Source: Streptomyces sp. NRRL F-5727 (GTDB lineage Bacteria > Actinomycetota > Actinomycetes > Streptomycetales > Streptomycetaceae). Taken from it: DNA of 59,763 nt. Positions 8,505 to 16,844 of the stretch are shown piece by piece. The position numbers and the translations under genes were made by a program. Below the pieces are notes generated by a model. That model searched no databases and had not been told where the DNA came from. It worked only from the letters and a program-made list of their open reading frames with translations. The stretch covers positions 1 through 59,763 of the forward strand of contig NZ_JOGX01000040.1 in the NCBI RefSeq assembly GCF_000719555.1. Reading direction: 5' to 3'. Position 1 is the stretch's first letter; each line of letters opens with the position of its first letter.

Positions 8505-9191
8505 GTGAAGGCAGTCATACGGGGGGCGGCGGTCGTGGCGGTCATGGCGCTGGCCCTGACCGGGTGCAAGGACGGGAGCACCCCGGCGAAAGCCACGGCG
8601 GCGACGCCGCCGGCCACGACCGGCGGAGGGTCGTCGGCGCCGGCCGACGGCGAGGGCGTGACACCCAACCTCCCGCCGGTCTGGGTGGACACGACGGGCC
8701 TGTACGCCGCGCTCCCGTCCGACGGCAGCATCGGCGACGTCATGGTCGGCGGCGACCCCGTCGTGGTCCAGGGCGAGGACGCGGTCAAGGGCTGCTCCGA
8801 GCTGACGACATCGCCGTGTGCCGGGATCCAGGCCATCGGGAACAGGGACATGGAGGCCCGCGGCTCCGCGGACGAGGCGCGCGTCGAGTTCACCCTCTTC
8901 ACCTTCGCCACGGCGGAGGAGGCGTCCTCGACGATGAAGATCCTGGCGGAGCACGAGCGCAAGGAGAGCGCGGAGCACGACGAGCCGGCGAAGCCGGTGA
9001 CGCTCGACGCCGGCGCGGACGAGACCCAGGCGATGCAGGACGGCGACAGCTTCGAGGTCGTCATGCGCATCGGCGCGGTCGTGGCCCACCTGCACGCCGG
9101 CGACACCGAGCTCGGCAACGTGGAGTACGCGGCGAAGGTCCAGATCGCCCGCGTCACGTCCGTCTCGAACGGCATCAACCCGGACCGCTGA
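8505..9191 (+). CDS. Secreted lipoprotein, unknown function
   Basis: The 228-residue protein begins at GTG after GGAGGAG. A hydrophobic segment ends in the lipobox LALTGC (Cys about residue 21), followed by a Thr/Ala/Pro-rich linker, so it is a membrane-anchored lipoprotein. The folded part (about residues 55-228) has two Cys in a CSELTTSPC segment, possibly a disulfide. I do not recognise the domain; similar small lipoproteins are common in Streptomyces. It is transcribed alone and convergent with an SDR gene. Confidence 0.8.
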   Translation: MKAVIRGAAVVAVMALALTGCKDGSTPAKATAATPPATTGGGSSAPADGEGVTPNLPPVWVDTTGLYAALPSDGSIGDVMVGGDPVVVQGEDAVKGCSELTTSPCAGIQAIGNRDMEARGSADEARVEFTLFTFATAEEASSTMKILAEHERKESAEHDEPAKPVTLDAGADETQAMQDGDSFEVVMRIGAVVAHLHAGDTELGNVEYAAKVQIARVTSVSNGINPDR

Positions 9192-9218
9192 CCCGGGGAA
9201 CCCATGGCCGCCTCCGCG

Positions 9219-9243
9219 CTCCCCCAGCGGGGCGGCGGGGGAG
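9219..9243. terminator. Candidate bidirectional terminator
   Basis: CTCCCCC at 9219-9225 pairs with GGGGGAG at 9237-9243 around an 11-nt loop, between the lipoprotein and SDR genes, which converge here. No T-run is present. Confidence 0.45.
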
Positions 9244-9263
9244 TCCCGCCGTCCCGGGACCGG

Positions 9264-10001
9264 TCACCAGGGGACGACGCCGGCGTCCTCGAAGAACGAA
9301 CCGGTCGGGCCGCCGTCGGGCAGGGTGGCGAGCCGGATCGGTGTGGCCGCGCCCTGCTCGGGGGTGCGGGGTCCGTGGAAGCCGTTGAAGTCCGTGGCGA
9401 CCAGGCCGGGGCAGGCTGCGTTGACCAGGATGTTCGTACCGGCGAACTGCCGGGCGTACTGGACCGTGAGGGCGTTGAGGAACGACTTCGACGGCGCGTA
9501 GGCCGCCATGACCGGGCCGATCCCGGTGCGGGGGTCCGTCTGCCGGGCCAGGGAGCCGACGCTGCTGGACACGTTGACGATGCGTGGCGAGGCCGAGCGC
9601 CGCAACAGCGGCAGCATCGCGTTGGTCACCCGTACGACACCCATGACGTTGGTGTCCACGACCCTGCGAAGCACCTCCAGGTCGAGCGCGGTCGGGTCCT
9701 GCTCCCACCCCGGGCCCATCTCGCCCGAGATCCCGGCGTTGTTGACCAGGACGTCCAGGCGCCCGGCCAGCCGTTCGACCAGTTCCGCGGCACCGGTGAC
9801 GCTCCGGTCGTCGGTCACGTCCAGCGGCACGCCGAACGCGTCCACGCCGACGCCGCGCAGCCTCCCGACGGCGGTCTCGCGCCGGACGGCGTCACGGGCC
9901 CCCACGCCCACCCGGTACCCGAGTCCGCCCAGCCCGGCCGCGATCTGATACCCGATGCCCTTGTTCGCGCCGGTCACCAGCGCGGTCTTCGTTTCGCTCA
10001 T
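9264..10001 (-). CDS. SDR family oxidoreductase
   Basis: This 245-residue classical short-chain dehydrogenase has TGANKGIG (about residues 9-16), NNAGISGEM, a catalytic Ser in VNVSSSVG, and Tyr/Lys in YAPSK. The NKG form of the glycine motif and overall pattern resemble carbonyl-reductase-like SDRs. The start (MSETKT) fits the family's N-terminus better than an upstream ATG. It is divergent from a LysR regulator across a 92-bp gap with a LysR-type box, so it is probably that regulator's target. Substrate unknown. Confidence 0.88.
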   Translation of the reverse strand: MSETKTALVTGANKGIGYQIAAGLGGLGYRVGVGARDAVRRETAVGRLRGVGVDAFGVPLDVTDDRSVTGAAELVERLAGRLDVLVNNAGISGEMGPGWEQDPTALDLEVLRRVVDTNVMGVVRVTNAMLPLLRRSASPRIVNVSSSVGSLARQTDPRTGIGPVMAAYAPSKSFLNALTVQYARQFAGTNILVNAACPGLVATDFNGFHGPRTPEQGAATPIRLATLPDGGPTGSFFEDAGVVPW

Positions 10002-10059
10002 GTCGATGAGGGTGGCCCGCGGGCGAACAGCGCGGCCAACACCGATCCGGTGCCCTGTC

Positions 10060-10074
10060 ATACCCGCCAGGTAT
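10060..10074. promoter_or_regulatory. LysR-type operator
   Basis: The perfect inverted repeat ATACC-CGCCA-GGTAT has the T-N11-A form typical of LysR boxes. It lies in the 92-bp gap between the SDR and the LysR gene, about 20 bp upstream of the LysR start, consistent with autoregulation and control of the SDR. Confidence 0.6.
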
Positions 10075-10093
10075 CACCGCGTAGGCTGCGGCC

Positions 10094-10987
10094 GTGGACA
10101 CCCTGGAGACCCGCCTGGAGACCCGCGAGCTCAGGTACTTCGTGGCCGTCGCCGAGGAACTGCACTTCGGGCGCGCCGCCGAGCGCCTCGGCATGGCCCA
10201 GCCGCCGCTGTCGCGAGCGATCCAGCAGCTCGAACGGCGCCTCGGGGTCGTCCTGCTGCAGCGCAACCGCCGCGGTGTCCGCCTGACCGCCGCCGACGAG
10301 GTGCTGCTGCGGGAGGGCCGGGCGGCCCTCGACGCGACCGCCGCCGCCGCGCGCCGCACCCGGCGCGCCGGCGGCGCCGACAGCCCCGGCGGCCCCCGCG
10401 AGCGGCTGGTCCTCGCGGTGAAGGCCGCCGCCTCCCACGAACTGCTGCGGACGCTTCTCGACGCCTACGCGGCCGAGCCCGACAGCGCCGAGATCGAGGT
10501 ACTGCCCTGCGGCATCAGCGAGCAGGGACAGCTGCTGCGCGACGGACGCGCCGACGCCGCGCTCATGTACACGCCGTGGAACTCCCTCGCCGGGTTCGAC
10601 AGCGAGCCGCTGACGACCGAGGGGCAGGTCGCCGTCCTGCCTGCCGGGCACCCCCTCGCCGCCCGCGCGACCCTGTCCCTGGCCGAGGTCAGGGACGTCC
10701 CCGACCTGCCGCTCGCCCGCTGGCCCACCCGCGGCGCCTACGCACCCGGCCCGGGCCCCGAGATCCACGACCAGACGCAACTGGCCCAGCTGATCGCCCT
10801 CGGACGCACCCTGGCGGTCGTCCCCGCGTCAGCCCGCTCCTGGCTGTGGGCCGAGCACACGGCCGTCCCCGTGACCGACGCACCCCCCGTCGTGACCCAC
10901 ATCGCCTGGCCCCCGCACAGCCGCTCCCTCACCCTGGCCGCCCTGGTCCGCACCGCCACCCGCACTGTCAGAGCAGCCGCCAGGTGA
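10094..10987 (+). CDS. LysR family transcriptional regulator
   Basis: The 297-residue regulator has a winged helix-turn-helix in the first 70 residues (LHFGRAAERLGMAQPPLSRAI... QLERRLGVVLLQR), then an effector-binding domain. It starts with GTG. Divergence from the SDR with a LysR box between them points to local control. The 3' end overlaps the convergent M64 peptidase gene by 20 bp, so the two transcripts are antisense at their ends. Effector unknown. Confidence 0.88.
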   Translation: MDTLETRLETRELRYFVAVAEELHFGRAAERLGMAQPPLSRAIQQLERRLGVVLLQRNRRGVRLTAADEVLLREGRAALDATAAAARRTRRAGGADSPGGPRERLVLAVKAAASHELLRTLLDAYAAEPDSAEIEVLPCGISEQGQLLRDGRADAALMYTPWNSLAGFDSEPLTTEGQVAVLPAGHPLAARATLSLAEVRDVPDLPLARWPTRGAYAPGPGPEIHDQTQLAQLIALGRTLAVVPASARSWLWAEHTAVPVTDAPPVVTHIAWPPHSRSLTLAALVRTATRTVRAAAR

Positions 10988-12371
10988 GGGAGTTGGAGCT
11001 CGCCGCGCGGACGGCGGGGTCGCGTACGGCGGCGGTGGTGTCGGTGACGGTGGCGGTGACGCGCTGACCGCTGCGGGTGGCGCCGAGTTCGGCGGGGGTC
11101 ACCGACAGGTCGCCGGTGGCCCAGGTGACCTGCCTGCCGTCGACGTACCAGGTCAGGTGCAGGCCCGCCAGGCCGGTCACCGGCGCGAGCCGCACGGTCA
11201 GCGGCTGGGTCGGGCCGACCCGCCGGCCCGTCGGCACGGTCGAGGTCAGGGCGTCGGCGTGGGTGTAGAAGCCCTTGATCATCGCCTCGCGGCCGACGTG
11301 GTTGAAATCGGTGGAGGCGAGGGTCCGCATGAGGGAGGTGTCGGTCGGGCGGTAGACGCCCGTCTCGTAGTAGTCGCCGCCCTCGTACGTGCCGATCGGC
11401 GAGCCGGTCGGGTCCTGCTCGCCGACCCAGCGGTACCACTTGCTCGTGCCGAGGTCGGCGGCGGTGGAGATGTTGGTGCTGGCGGACGACTTGTACGGGT
11501 AGGCGCCGTAGCCGGCGTACTGGTACTCGTCGGCCAGCTCGCCTATGGAGTGGCCGAGCTCGTGGGCGCCGATGAGGTACGACTGCGCGTGGTCGGAGGA
11601 CATGGTCGCGATGCCGCGGTACGACGCCCCGGCCGGCGGCCGGGAGAAGCTGTAGCCCGCGCCGCCGTACTTGGCGGAGTTGGCGATGACGAAGACGATG
11701 TCGGAGGCCGGGGCCCGGCCGGCGTGGGCGGTGACCTTGGACTCGTCGACGCAGAGCAGCCGCTCCATGCCGTCGCAGAAGAAGTAGGAGCTGAGGGCCG
11801 TGTCCCTGACGACGTCGGCCGTCGGGTCGCCGGAGACGCCGGACTCGGCGGAGTCGGCGTCCACCAGCCAGATGTTGAACAGGCCCCGGTAGCTGGCGTA
11901 CGGCTCGACGGCGAAGACCGCGTCGATCGTCGCCTGCGCGTCCGCGCGGAAGTCGGCCTGCTGGGCGGCGGTGTAGCCGTCGCCCATGACCACCAGGTCG
12001 AGACGGCCCGTGACGGGCCCGGTCTCCTGGACGGCCGTGACCGTCGCGCCGACGGCTGCACCGGGGGTGGAGGTCTGGTGACGGGCGATCCTGTCCGGGG
12101 CGTGCGCCGGGACGTGCCGGTGCCGGGGATGACCCTCGGGGCCGCCGAAGTACTCGACCTCGTGGGTCTCCGCCGCGCCGGAGACGCCGGCGAGGCCGGG
12201 GACGGGTCCGGAGACGGGAACGGCGGTGGAAGTGGCGGGGTGGGGGGCGGGGGAGGGGGCCGGAGCGGGGGCCGCTCCGGCCGCGCTCGCGCCGGCGAGC
12301 AGGGCCGCGGTGGTGAGGGCGGCGCCGACGGAGGCGATCCAGCGGGTACGGCTGCTTCCGCGTCTGGGCAC
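10968..12371 (-). CDS. Secreted M64-family metallopeptidase (IgA peptidase M64)
   Basis: The 467-residue protein starts with a signal peptide (basic RR, hydrophobic core, Ala-rich cleavage region near residues 30-40) and an Ala/Pro linker. The peptidase M64 domain carries the zinc signature HELGHSIGELADEY (residues 270-283), where the two His and a following Asp/Glu are metal ligands. An Ig-like C-terminal domain (about residues 375-467) follows. M64 enzymes are secreted zinc proteases; in soil Streptomyces the target is probably environmental protein. Three CTTAAG-type sites lie just upstream. Confidence 0.88.
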   Translation of the reverse strand: MPRRGSSRTRWIASVGAALTTAALLAGASAAGAAPAPAPSPAPHPATSTAVPVSGPVPGLAGVSGAAETHEVEYFGGPEGHPRHRHVPAHAPDRIARHQTSTPGAAVGATVTAVQETGPVTGRLDLVVMGDGYTAAQQADFRADAQATIDAVFAVEPYASYRGLFNIWLVDADSAESGVSGDPTADVVRDTALSSYFFCDGMERLLCVDESKVTAHAGRAPASDIVFVIANSAKYGGAGYSFSRPPAGASYRGIATMSSDHAQSYLIGAHELGHSIGELADEYQYAGYGAYPYKSSASTNISTAADLGTSKWYRWVGEQDPTGSPIGTYEGGDYYETGVYRPTDTSLMRTLASTDFNHVGREAMIKGFYTHADALTSTVPTGRRVGPTQPLTVRLAPVTGLAGLHLTWYVDGRQVTWATGDLSVTPAELGATRSGQRVTATVTDTTAAVRDPAVRAASSNSLTWRLL

Positions 12372-12395
12372 GGTGAACCTCTCTAAAGCGACGAG

Positions 12396-12423
12396 TTAAG
12401 CGTGCTTAAGTAGCCGCTTAAGC
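12396..12423. promoter_or_regulatory. Clustered TTAAGC palindromes, probable operator
   Basis: TTAAGCGTGCTTAA (12396-12409) is a perfect palindrome, followed by the palindrome GCTTAAGC (12416-12423), with CTTAAG cores 12 bp apart. AT-rich palindromes stand out in this GC-rich DNA. They lie about 25 bp upstream of the M64 peptidase start and about 110 bp upstream of the XRE-TPR gene. Confidence 0.6.
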
Positions 12424-12535
12424 TAGGGGTTCGGCGGCCGGACGCACAAGGCCCCGGCGAGAGACGGACGTACGGACACGGCGCGGGCGGCCACGGCCGC
12501 CGGCAGCGCCCGGAGCCGCGAGCGGAGGCGCTGGC

Positions 12536-13903
12536 ATGATGGGACACATGGCGAGACGGGACGACCCCGAGACCATCGGCCGCAGAGTGCAGGAGCTGCG
12601 CCGACAGCGCGGGCTGACACAGCGTCAGCTCGCCGAACCCGCCTACACACCGGCCTACGTCTCCACCCTGGAAGCCGGTCGGGTCCGCCCCTCCGACGAG
12701 GCGCTGCGACACCTCGCCGACCGGCTCGGCGTCCCCTTCGAACAACTCGCCACCGGACAGCCCGCCCGCCTCGCCACCGACCTCCGCCTCGGGCTCACCG
12801 AGGCCCAGCGCGCCCTCGCCGACGGCGAGGCCGAACAGGCCGCCGACCGGTTCACCGGCCTCCTCGCGCAGGCCGAGGCACACCACCTCGTCCAGGAACA
12901 GGCCACCGCGCGGCTCGGCCTCGGCGAGTGCGCCTTGGAGACCGGCGACCTCCAAGGCGCCCGCGAGCACTTCGAGGCCGCCGAGCAGACCCTCGCGGAC
13001 GCCTCACTCCCCGCCCGCGTCCCCGCCCGCCGGGGCCGCGCCGTCGCCCACTACCTCGCCGGCGAACTCCGGTACGCCGTCTACCTCCTGGAGACCACAC
13101 TCGACGAACTCAACCGCACCGGCCTGCACGACCCCGACGCCCTGCTCCGGCTCTACACCGCCGCGATCGGCCCCTACATGGACCTGGGCGCACAGGCCCG
13201 CGCCGCGCAGGCCGCCGAACTGGCACTCGCCCTCGCCCCACAGGCCGGGGATCCGGCGCTGATCGCCCGCATGCACCGCTCGGTGGCCCGCACCCTGCTC
13301 GCCGAGGGCCGGATCGCCGAAGCCGACGCCTCGCTCGCCAAGGCCGCGGAGATGTACCGCCAGCTGGAGATCCGTACCGAACTGGCCAACTGCCGGTGGA
13401 TGCGCGGCTACGTGTACGCCCAGAACGGCGAACTCGCCCGCGCCGAGGAAGAACTGCGCGCCGCCCGCGCCATGCTGACCTCCCGCCGCGCCACCCTCTA
13501 CACCAGCCAGGTCACCGTCGAGCTCGCCGACGTGCTCCACCGGCGCGACAAGTCCCAGGAGGCCGCGGAACTGCTGCGCGAGGTACTCGGAGGGCTCTCC
13601 CCGGAACGCGGCGCCGTCCACGCCGCCGCCGCCCACCGGCTGCTCGGCATCATCGCCGAGGACACTCGCGACACCGAGGCCGCCGAAGAGCACTACGTCC
13701 GCGCGATGAGCCTCCTCGAACGCGCGGGCGCCGCCGGGGACCTCGCCGACCTGTGCCGTCTCCTCGGCGACCTGCTGCGCCGCACCGGCCGGGTCGAAGC
13801 GGCCCTCGACGCCTACCGCACGGGCCTGGGACACCGCACGGCCGGCACCACCACCCTCGGCCCCGCCCCGGCCCCGCCACCCCTCCACGACGAAACCCCG
13901 TGA
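12536..13903 (+). CDS. XRE-family regulator with TPR repeats
   Basis: The 455-residue protein has an N-terminal HTH_XRE domain (about residues 13-70: VQELRRQRGLTQRQLA, then TPAYVSTLEAGR) and Ala/Leu-rich tetratricopeptide repeats through the rest. This architecture resembles peptide- or protein-sensing regulators of Gram-positive bacteria. The ATG at 12536 is chosen because GGAGG ends 7 bp upstream. It is divergent from the M64 peptidase, with TTAAGC palindromes between, and could regulate it. Its stop overlaps a GTG that begins a broken substrate-binding protein gene. Confidence 0.86.
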   Translation: MMGHMARRDDPETIGRRVQELRRQRGLTQRQLAEPAYTPAYVSTLEAGRVRPSDEALRHLADRLGVPFEQLATGQPARLATDLRLGLTEAQRALADGEAEQAADRFTGLLAQAEAHHLVQEQATARLGLGECALETGDLQGAREHFEAAEQTLADASLPARVPARRGRAVAHYLAGELRYAVYLLETTLDELNRTGLHDPDALLRLYTAAIGPYMDLGAQARAAQAAELALALAPQAGDPALIARMHRSVARTLLAEGRIAEADASLAKAAEMYRQLEIRTELANCRWMRGYVYAQNGELARAEEELRAARAMLTSRRATLYTSQVTVELADVLHRRDKSQEAAELLREVLGGLSPERGAVHAAAAHRLLGIIAEDTRDTEAAEEHYVRAMSLLERAGAAGDLADLCRLLGDLLRRTGRVEAALDAYRTGLGHRTAGTTTLGPAPAPPPLHDETP

Positions 13904-14321
13904 ACCGAGCCTCGCCCTCGACCCGCCGTCGCTTCCCGTTCGGCGGCGGCGCGCCGCTGCTCGCCGGGGCCGCCGGCGCGGGCGCCTGGGCCGTGCTGCG
14001 CTCGGACGCCATGAAGCCCCCGCTGCCGGTACGTACCGTCGCGGTGCTCGTCGAGGCGGCCGACGACCCCGCATGAACGCCGCGCGGTTGGCAGCCGACG
14101 AACTCAACGCCCGCCCCGACCGCGGCTACGACCTGCGGCTGCCCCGGGTGACCGCCGACGCCCCGGCCCGCGTGAGCGGGAGCCTCGTGCTGCTGGCCTT
14201 CGACGGCCCGCCGCCCGTCGCCCTGGCCGCGCAGCAGGCAGGCATCCCGTGTCTGTCGGTGTGCGACACGGCGGTCACGGGCCCGAAGGGATTTCCGCGT
14301 ACGGCACGATCGCCTGCATGA
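13900..14321 (+). pseudogene. Frameshifted, truncated substrate-binding protein remnant
   Basis: From GTG 13900 (GTGA overlap with the XRE stop) the frame encodes a basic Ser/Arg N-terminus, a hydrophobic Gly/Ala segment (GGAPLLAGAAGAGAW) and PVRTVAVLVEAAD, then stops at 14076. From 14073, in another frame, it continues with NAARLAADELNARPD and SLVLLAFDGPPPVALAAQQAGIPCL before ending at 14321. Together these resemble the start of a periplasmic-binding-protein-like receptor (ABC ligand-binding type) cut short after about 140 residues. The junction lacks the expected spacer, so I call it a decayed gene. Confidence 0.6.
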
Positions 14322-14415
14322 ATCCCGTCACTCCGATGGCGCGCGCGGTGGGGGACAGGGTCACCAGGAGGACGTGGAGGGCAGTCAGGGCGGCCGGCCG
14401 GAGCCGGGCATTCGG

Positions 14416-15033
14416 CTACCGGGCCGTCGGGCGGCCCAGGTACCAGACGGGTCCGGGGTCGGGCACGTTCAGCTGCGTGAATCCCAGCCGGTCGTAGAAG
14501 GCGCGGGCCGACGTGTTCGCCTGGACCATGCACAGGTGTACGGCGGGCACGCCGTGCTCGTGCAGCGCGGCGAGCAGTGTGTGGATGAGCGAGCGCCCGT
14601 ACCCCTGGCCCTGCCAGGAGGGCAGCAGGTCGATGTGCAGGTGTGCCGGATGGCCGGACAGCTCCCCGTGGACCATGCGCTCCGGCGTGTGCAGGAGGGC
14701 CGCCATCCCGTCGGCGGGTGTGTCGGCCGCTCCGGCGGGCGGCGGGAAGCGAGGGGTCACCCGGGGCAGCCATTCCCGGCGGAACCGGGCGGCGAAGGCG
14801 GCGGTGTCCGGCGCCCCGAGGACGTAGCCGACGGCCTGTCCCGTCCCGTCGTCCAGGACGAACGCGAAGTCCGGCTCCAGCTCGACGTAGGGGTAGGCGA
14901 ATATCACGGGGAGCAACTCGGGGTCGGGGTAGAGCCCGGAGGCGTCACCGCCCTCGTGGGCCGTTCTGACGCAGATCCCGGCCACGGCGGGGCGGTCGGA
15001 AGGACGGTAGCGGCGGATGAACGGTCGTGTCAT
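14416..15033 (-). CDS. GNAT family N-acetyltransferase
   Basis: The 205-residue product has the acetyl-CoA pyrophosphate-binding motif QGQGYGRSL (about residues 155-163), preceded by HLHIDLLP and followed by the GNAT C-terminal pattern NTSARAFYDRLGF. These features place it in the GNAT superfamily, perhaps near the O-GlcNAcase-like acetyltransferase branch. The start MTRPFIRRYRP matches common GNAT N-termini; a longer frame adds 13 residues. Acceptor unknown. It is transcribed leftward, 130 bp downstream of an alpha/beta hydrolase gene. Confidence 0.85.
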   Translation of the reverse strand: MTRPFIRRYRPSDRPAVAGICVRTAHEGGDASGLYPDPELLPVIFAYPYVELEPDFAFVLDDGTGQAVGYVLGAPDTAAFAARFRREWLPRVTPRFPPPAGAADTPADGMAALLHTPERMVHGELSGHPAHLHIDLLPSWQGQGYGRSLIHTLLAALHEHGVPAVHLCMVQANTSARAFYDRLGFTQLNVPDPGPVWYLGRPTAR

Positions 15034-15163
15034 CCGCGCCACGATTCCAGAATGGGAGCGCTCCCGCAGCATGTTTGTCCACGTCCACGTCCAGGTCCGC
15101 TACCGAGCAGGTCGACGCTTTCGCGTCACCGTCCACCATGCGGTGGGGTCCGGCGACGCCCGC

Positions 15164-15952
15164 TCAGGAGTGGCTGAGGCAGAAGCCGCGCACGGCCCGG
15201 TTGAACTCCTCGGGCCGCTCCAGGTGGCTGACATGCCCCGCGCCGGGGATCACGACCAGCTCGGCGTCCCGGATCGCGTCCTGGAACTGTCGCGCGACGA
15301 CCAGGGGCGAGCGCACGTCCTGCTCTCCCCAAAGCAGCAGGGTGGGCACCGAGACGGTGGGCAGGAGATCCCGCTGGTCCGTCTCGGCCATGAGGAAGAG
15401 CTGCGTCCGCATGCTCTCCGGGCGTACGACGGCCGCCATCGCGTCCAACAGCGGTACGTACGCGGCGGGCGGCTCGCCGGCGAACAGTCCGGGCAGGGTC
15501 GGATCGAACTCCTCGCGCGGCGCGGCCAGCATCCGGCGCGCGCCCTCGACCCTGGCCCGCACCTCCTCCGGCGGCAGGGAGCCCTTCCAGCCCGCGTAGG
15601 TGTCGACGAGGATCAGCGTCCTCACGAGGTCCGCGTGGTGGCGATAGAACTCGAGGGCCAGCGTGCCACCCCAGGAGAGACCGGCGACATGCGCCGGGCC
15701 GAGCCGCAGCGACGCCACGACCGCGGCCAGACAGTGGGCGTAGTCCGCGAGGCCGAAGGACTCCGGTACGTCGGAAGAACGGCCCGCTCCCGGCTCGTCC
15801 CAGGCCACGACCGTGAACGACTCTGCCAGTGCGTCGAGTTGCGGCCGCCAGACGCGGGAGTCCTGCGCCGCGCCATGCAGGAACACCACGGGCGGTCCCT
15901 CGCCCACGCGGTCGTAAGCGACCTCTACCCCGTTGACCTGCACCGTCGCCAC
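15164..15952 (-). CDS. Alpha/beta hydrolase
   Basis: The 262-residue protein has the oxyanion HG motif (VVFLHGAAQD), DEPGAGRS, the nucleophile elbow GLSWGG (Ser about residue 95), an acid in LLWGEQDVRSP, and a C-terminal catalytic His in GAGHVSH. The catalytic triad looks complete. No signal peptide is seen, so it is cytoplasmic. Family members cleave esters, lactones or C-C bonds. The N-terminus (MATVQVNGVEVAYDRVGEG) is typical. Its promoter region abuts the IS112-like remnant, which begins 11-14 bp upstream of its start. Confidence 0.88.
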   Translation of the reverse strand: MATVQVNGVEVAYDRVGEGPPVVFLHGAAQDSRVWRPQLDALAESFTVVAWDEPGAGRSSDVPESFGLADYAHCLAAVVASLRLGPAHVAGLSWGGTLALEFYRHHADLVRTLILVDTYAGWKGSLPPEEVRARVEGARRMLAAPREEFDPTLPGLFAGEPPAAYVPLLDAMAAVVRPESMRTQLFLMAETDQRDLLPTVSVPTLLLWGEQDVRSPLVVARQFQDAIRDAELVVIPGAGHVSHLERPEEFNRAVRGFCLSHS

Positions 15953-15965
15953 GACCTCATGCTAA

Positions 15966-16800
15966 GAGCTGTCCCGTAAATGATCTTCGGGTCGCCTCGG
16001 GCATGGTTGATCCCGGTGGAACCCGTTAGTCTATCCGCCGACAGCGAGGTTGTACATCCGGGCGATGCCGAGCATGGCCTGGTGGACGCCGTCGCCCTTC
16101 AGGCGGCAGTCGCGGAGGATCCTCCAGGTCTTCATGCGGGCGAAGACGTGCTCGACGCGGGCTCGGACCTGCTTGTGGGACTTGTTGTGCTCCTCTTTCC
16201 AGTCGGGCGGTCTGGCCGCGCCGCCGGCGGTGGGGGATGACGAGTCCGGTTCCGGGGTAGCCGCCGTCGGCGATCGTGAGGGTGTTGCCGACGGCGGCCT
16301 TGGCGCCGGATTCCTCCCATGCCTTGCAGTCGTTGCGGTTCCCGGCGAGCGATCGACCGACTACGACGACCCGGCGCGTGTCGGCGTCGATGACGACCTG
16401 GTGGTTGGTGGAGTACCGATAGTTCTTCGACCGCTCGGCGATGGCGTGATCCCGGGTGGGGACCAGAGCGCCGTCCACGATGAGCACAGCGTCCTTCGCG
16501 AACCGCTTGCAGGGCTGGAGCGCGAGTAGCGGCCCGAGATGGTCGATGACCCGGTCGGCCGCCGACTTCAATACTCCGAACAGCGGCGCGAGCTGCCGCA
16601 TGGTCAGGTTCGTGCGCCAGTAGGCTGCGACCATCAGGGCCCTGTCTTCCAGCGGAAGGCTCCAAGGCCGGCCCCTGCGAACCGTGTCCGCACCCTCGCG
16701 CCGCAACACCGTCACCAGTTTCCCGAAGGCACGCGGGCTCAGCCCGGAGAACGGGGCTATCCAGACACCTCACGGCGCCAAGCCGTCAAGCCGGGCAGCG
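15966..16800 (-). mobile_element. Decayed IS112-like (IS5 family) insertion sequence
   Basis: The element begins right after CTAA with GAGCTGTCCCGTAAATGATC, a sequence also found near 23593, so this end is recognisable. The rest holds a frameshifted IS5-family transposase read leftward. The other terminus is not identifiable; the right limit given is approximate. Confidence 0.7.
16031..16773 (-). pseudogene. IS112-like DDE transposase, frameshifted
   Basis: Read leftward, the frame from about 16770 gives APFSGLSPRAFGKLVTVL, RPWSLPLEDRALMVAAYWRTNLT and the DDE-core segments LIVDGALVP and TIADGGYPGTG. At about 16235 the reading frame breaks. A third frame then supplies the proper C-terminus (KEEHNKSHKQVRARVEHVFARM, then RMYNLAVGG) to a TAG at 16031-16033. 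No start codon is visible upstream of the conserved part. One indel plus a missing start make it non-functional unless it is a sequencing error. Confidence 0.78.
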
Positions 16801-16844
16801 GGCACGAGCTCACCGTTCGATTTCGAGGGCCCTGCCGGTGGTCA

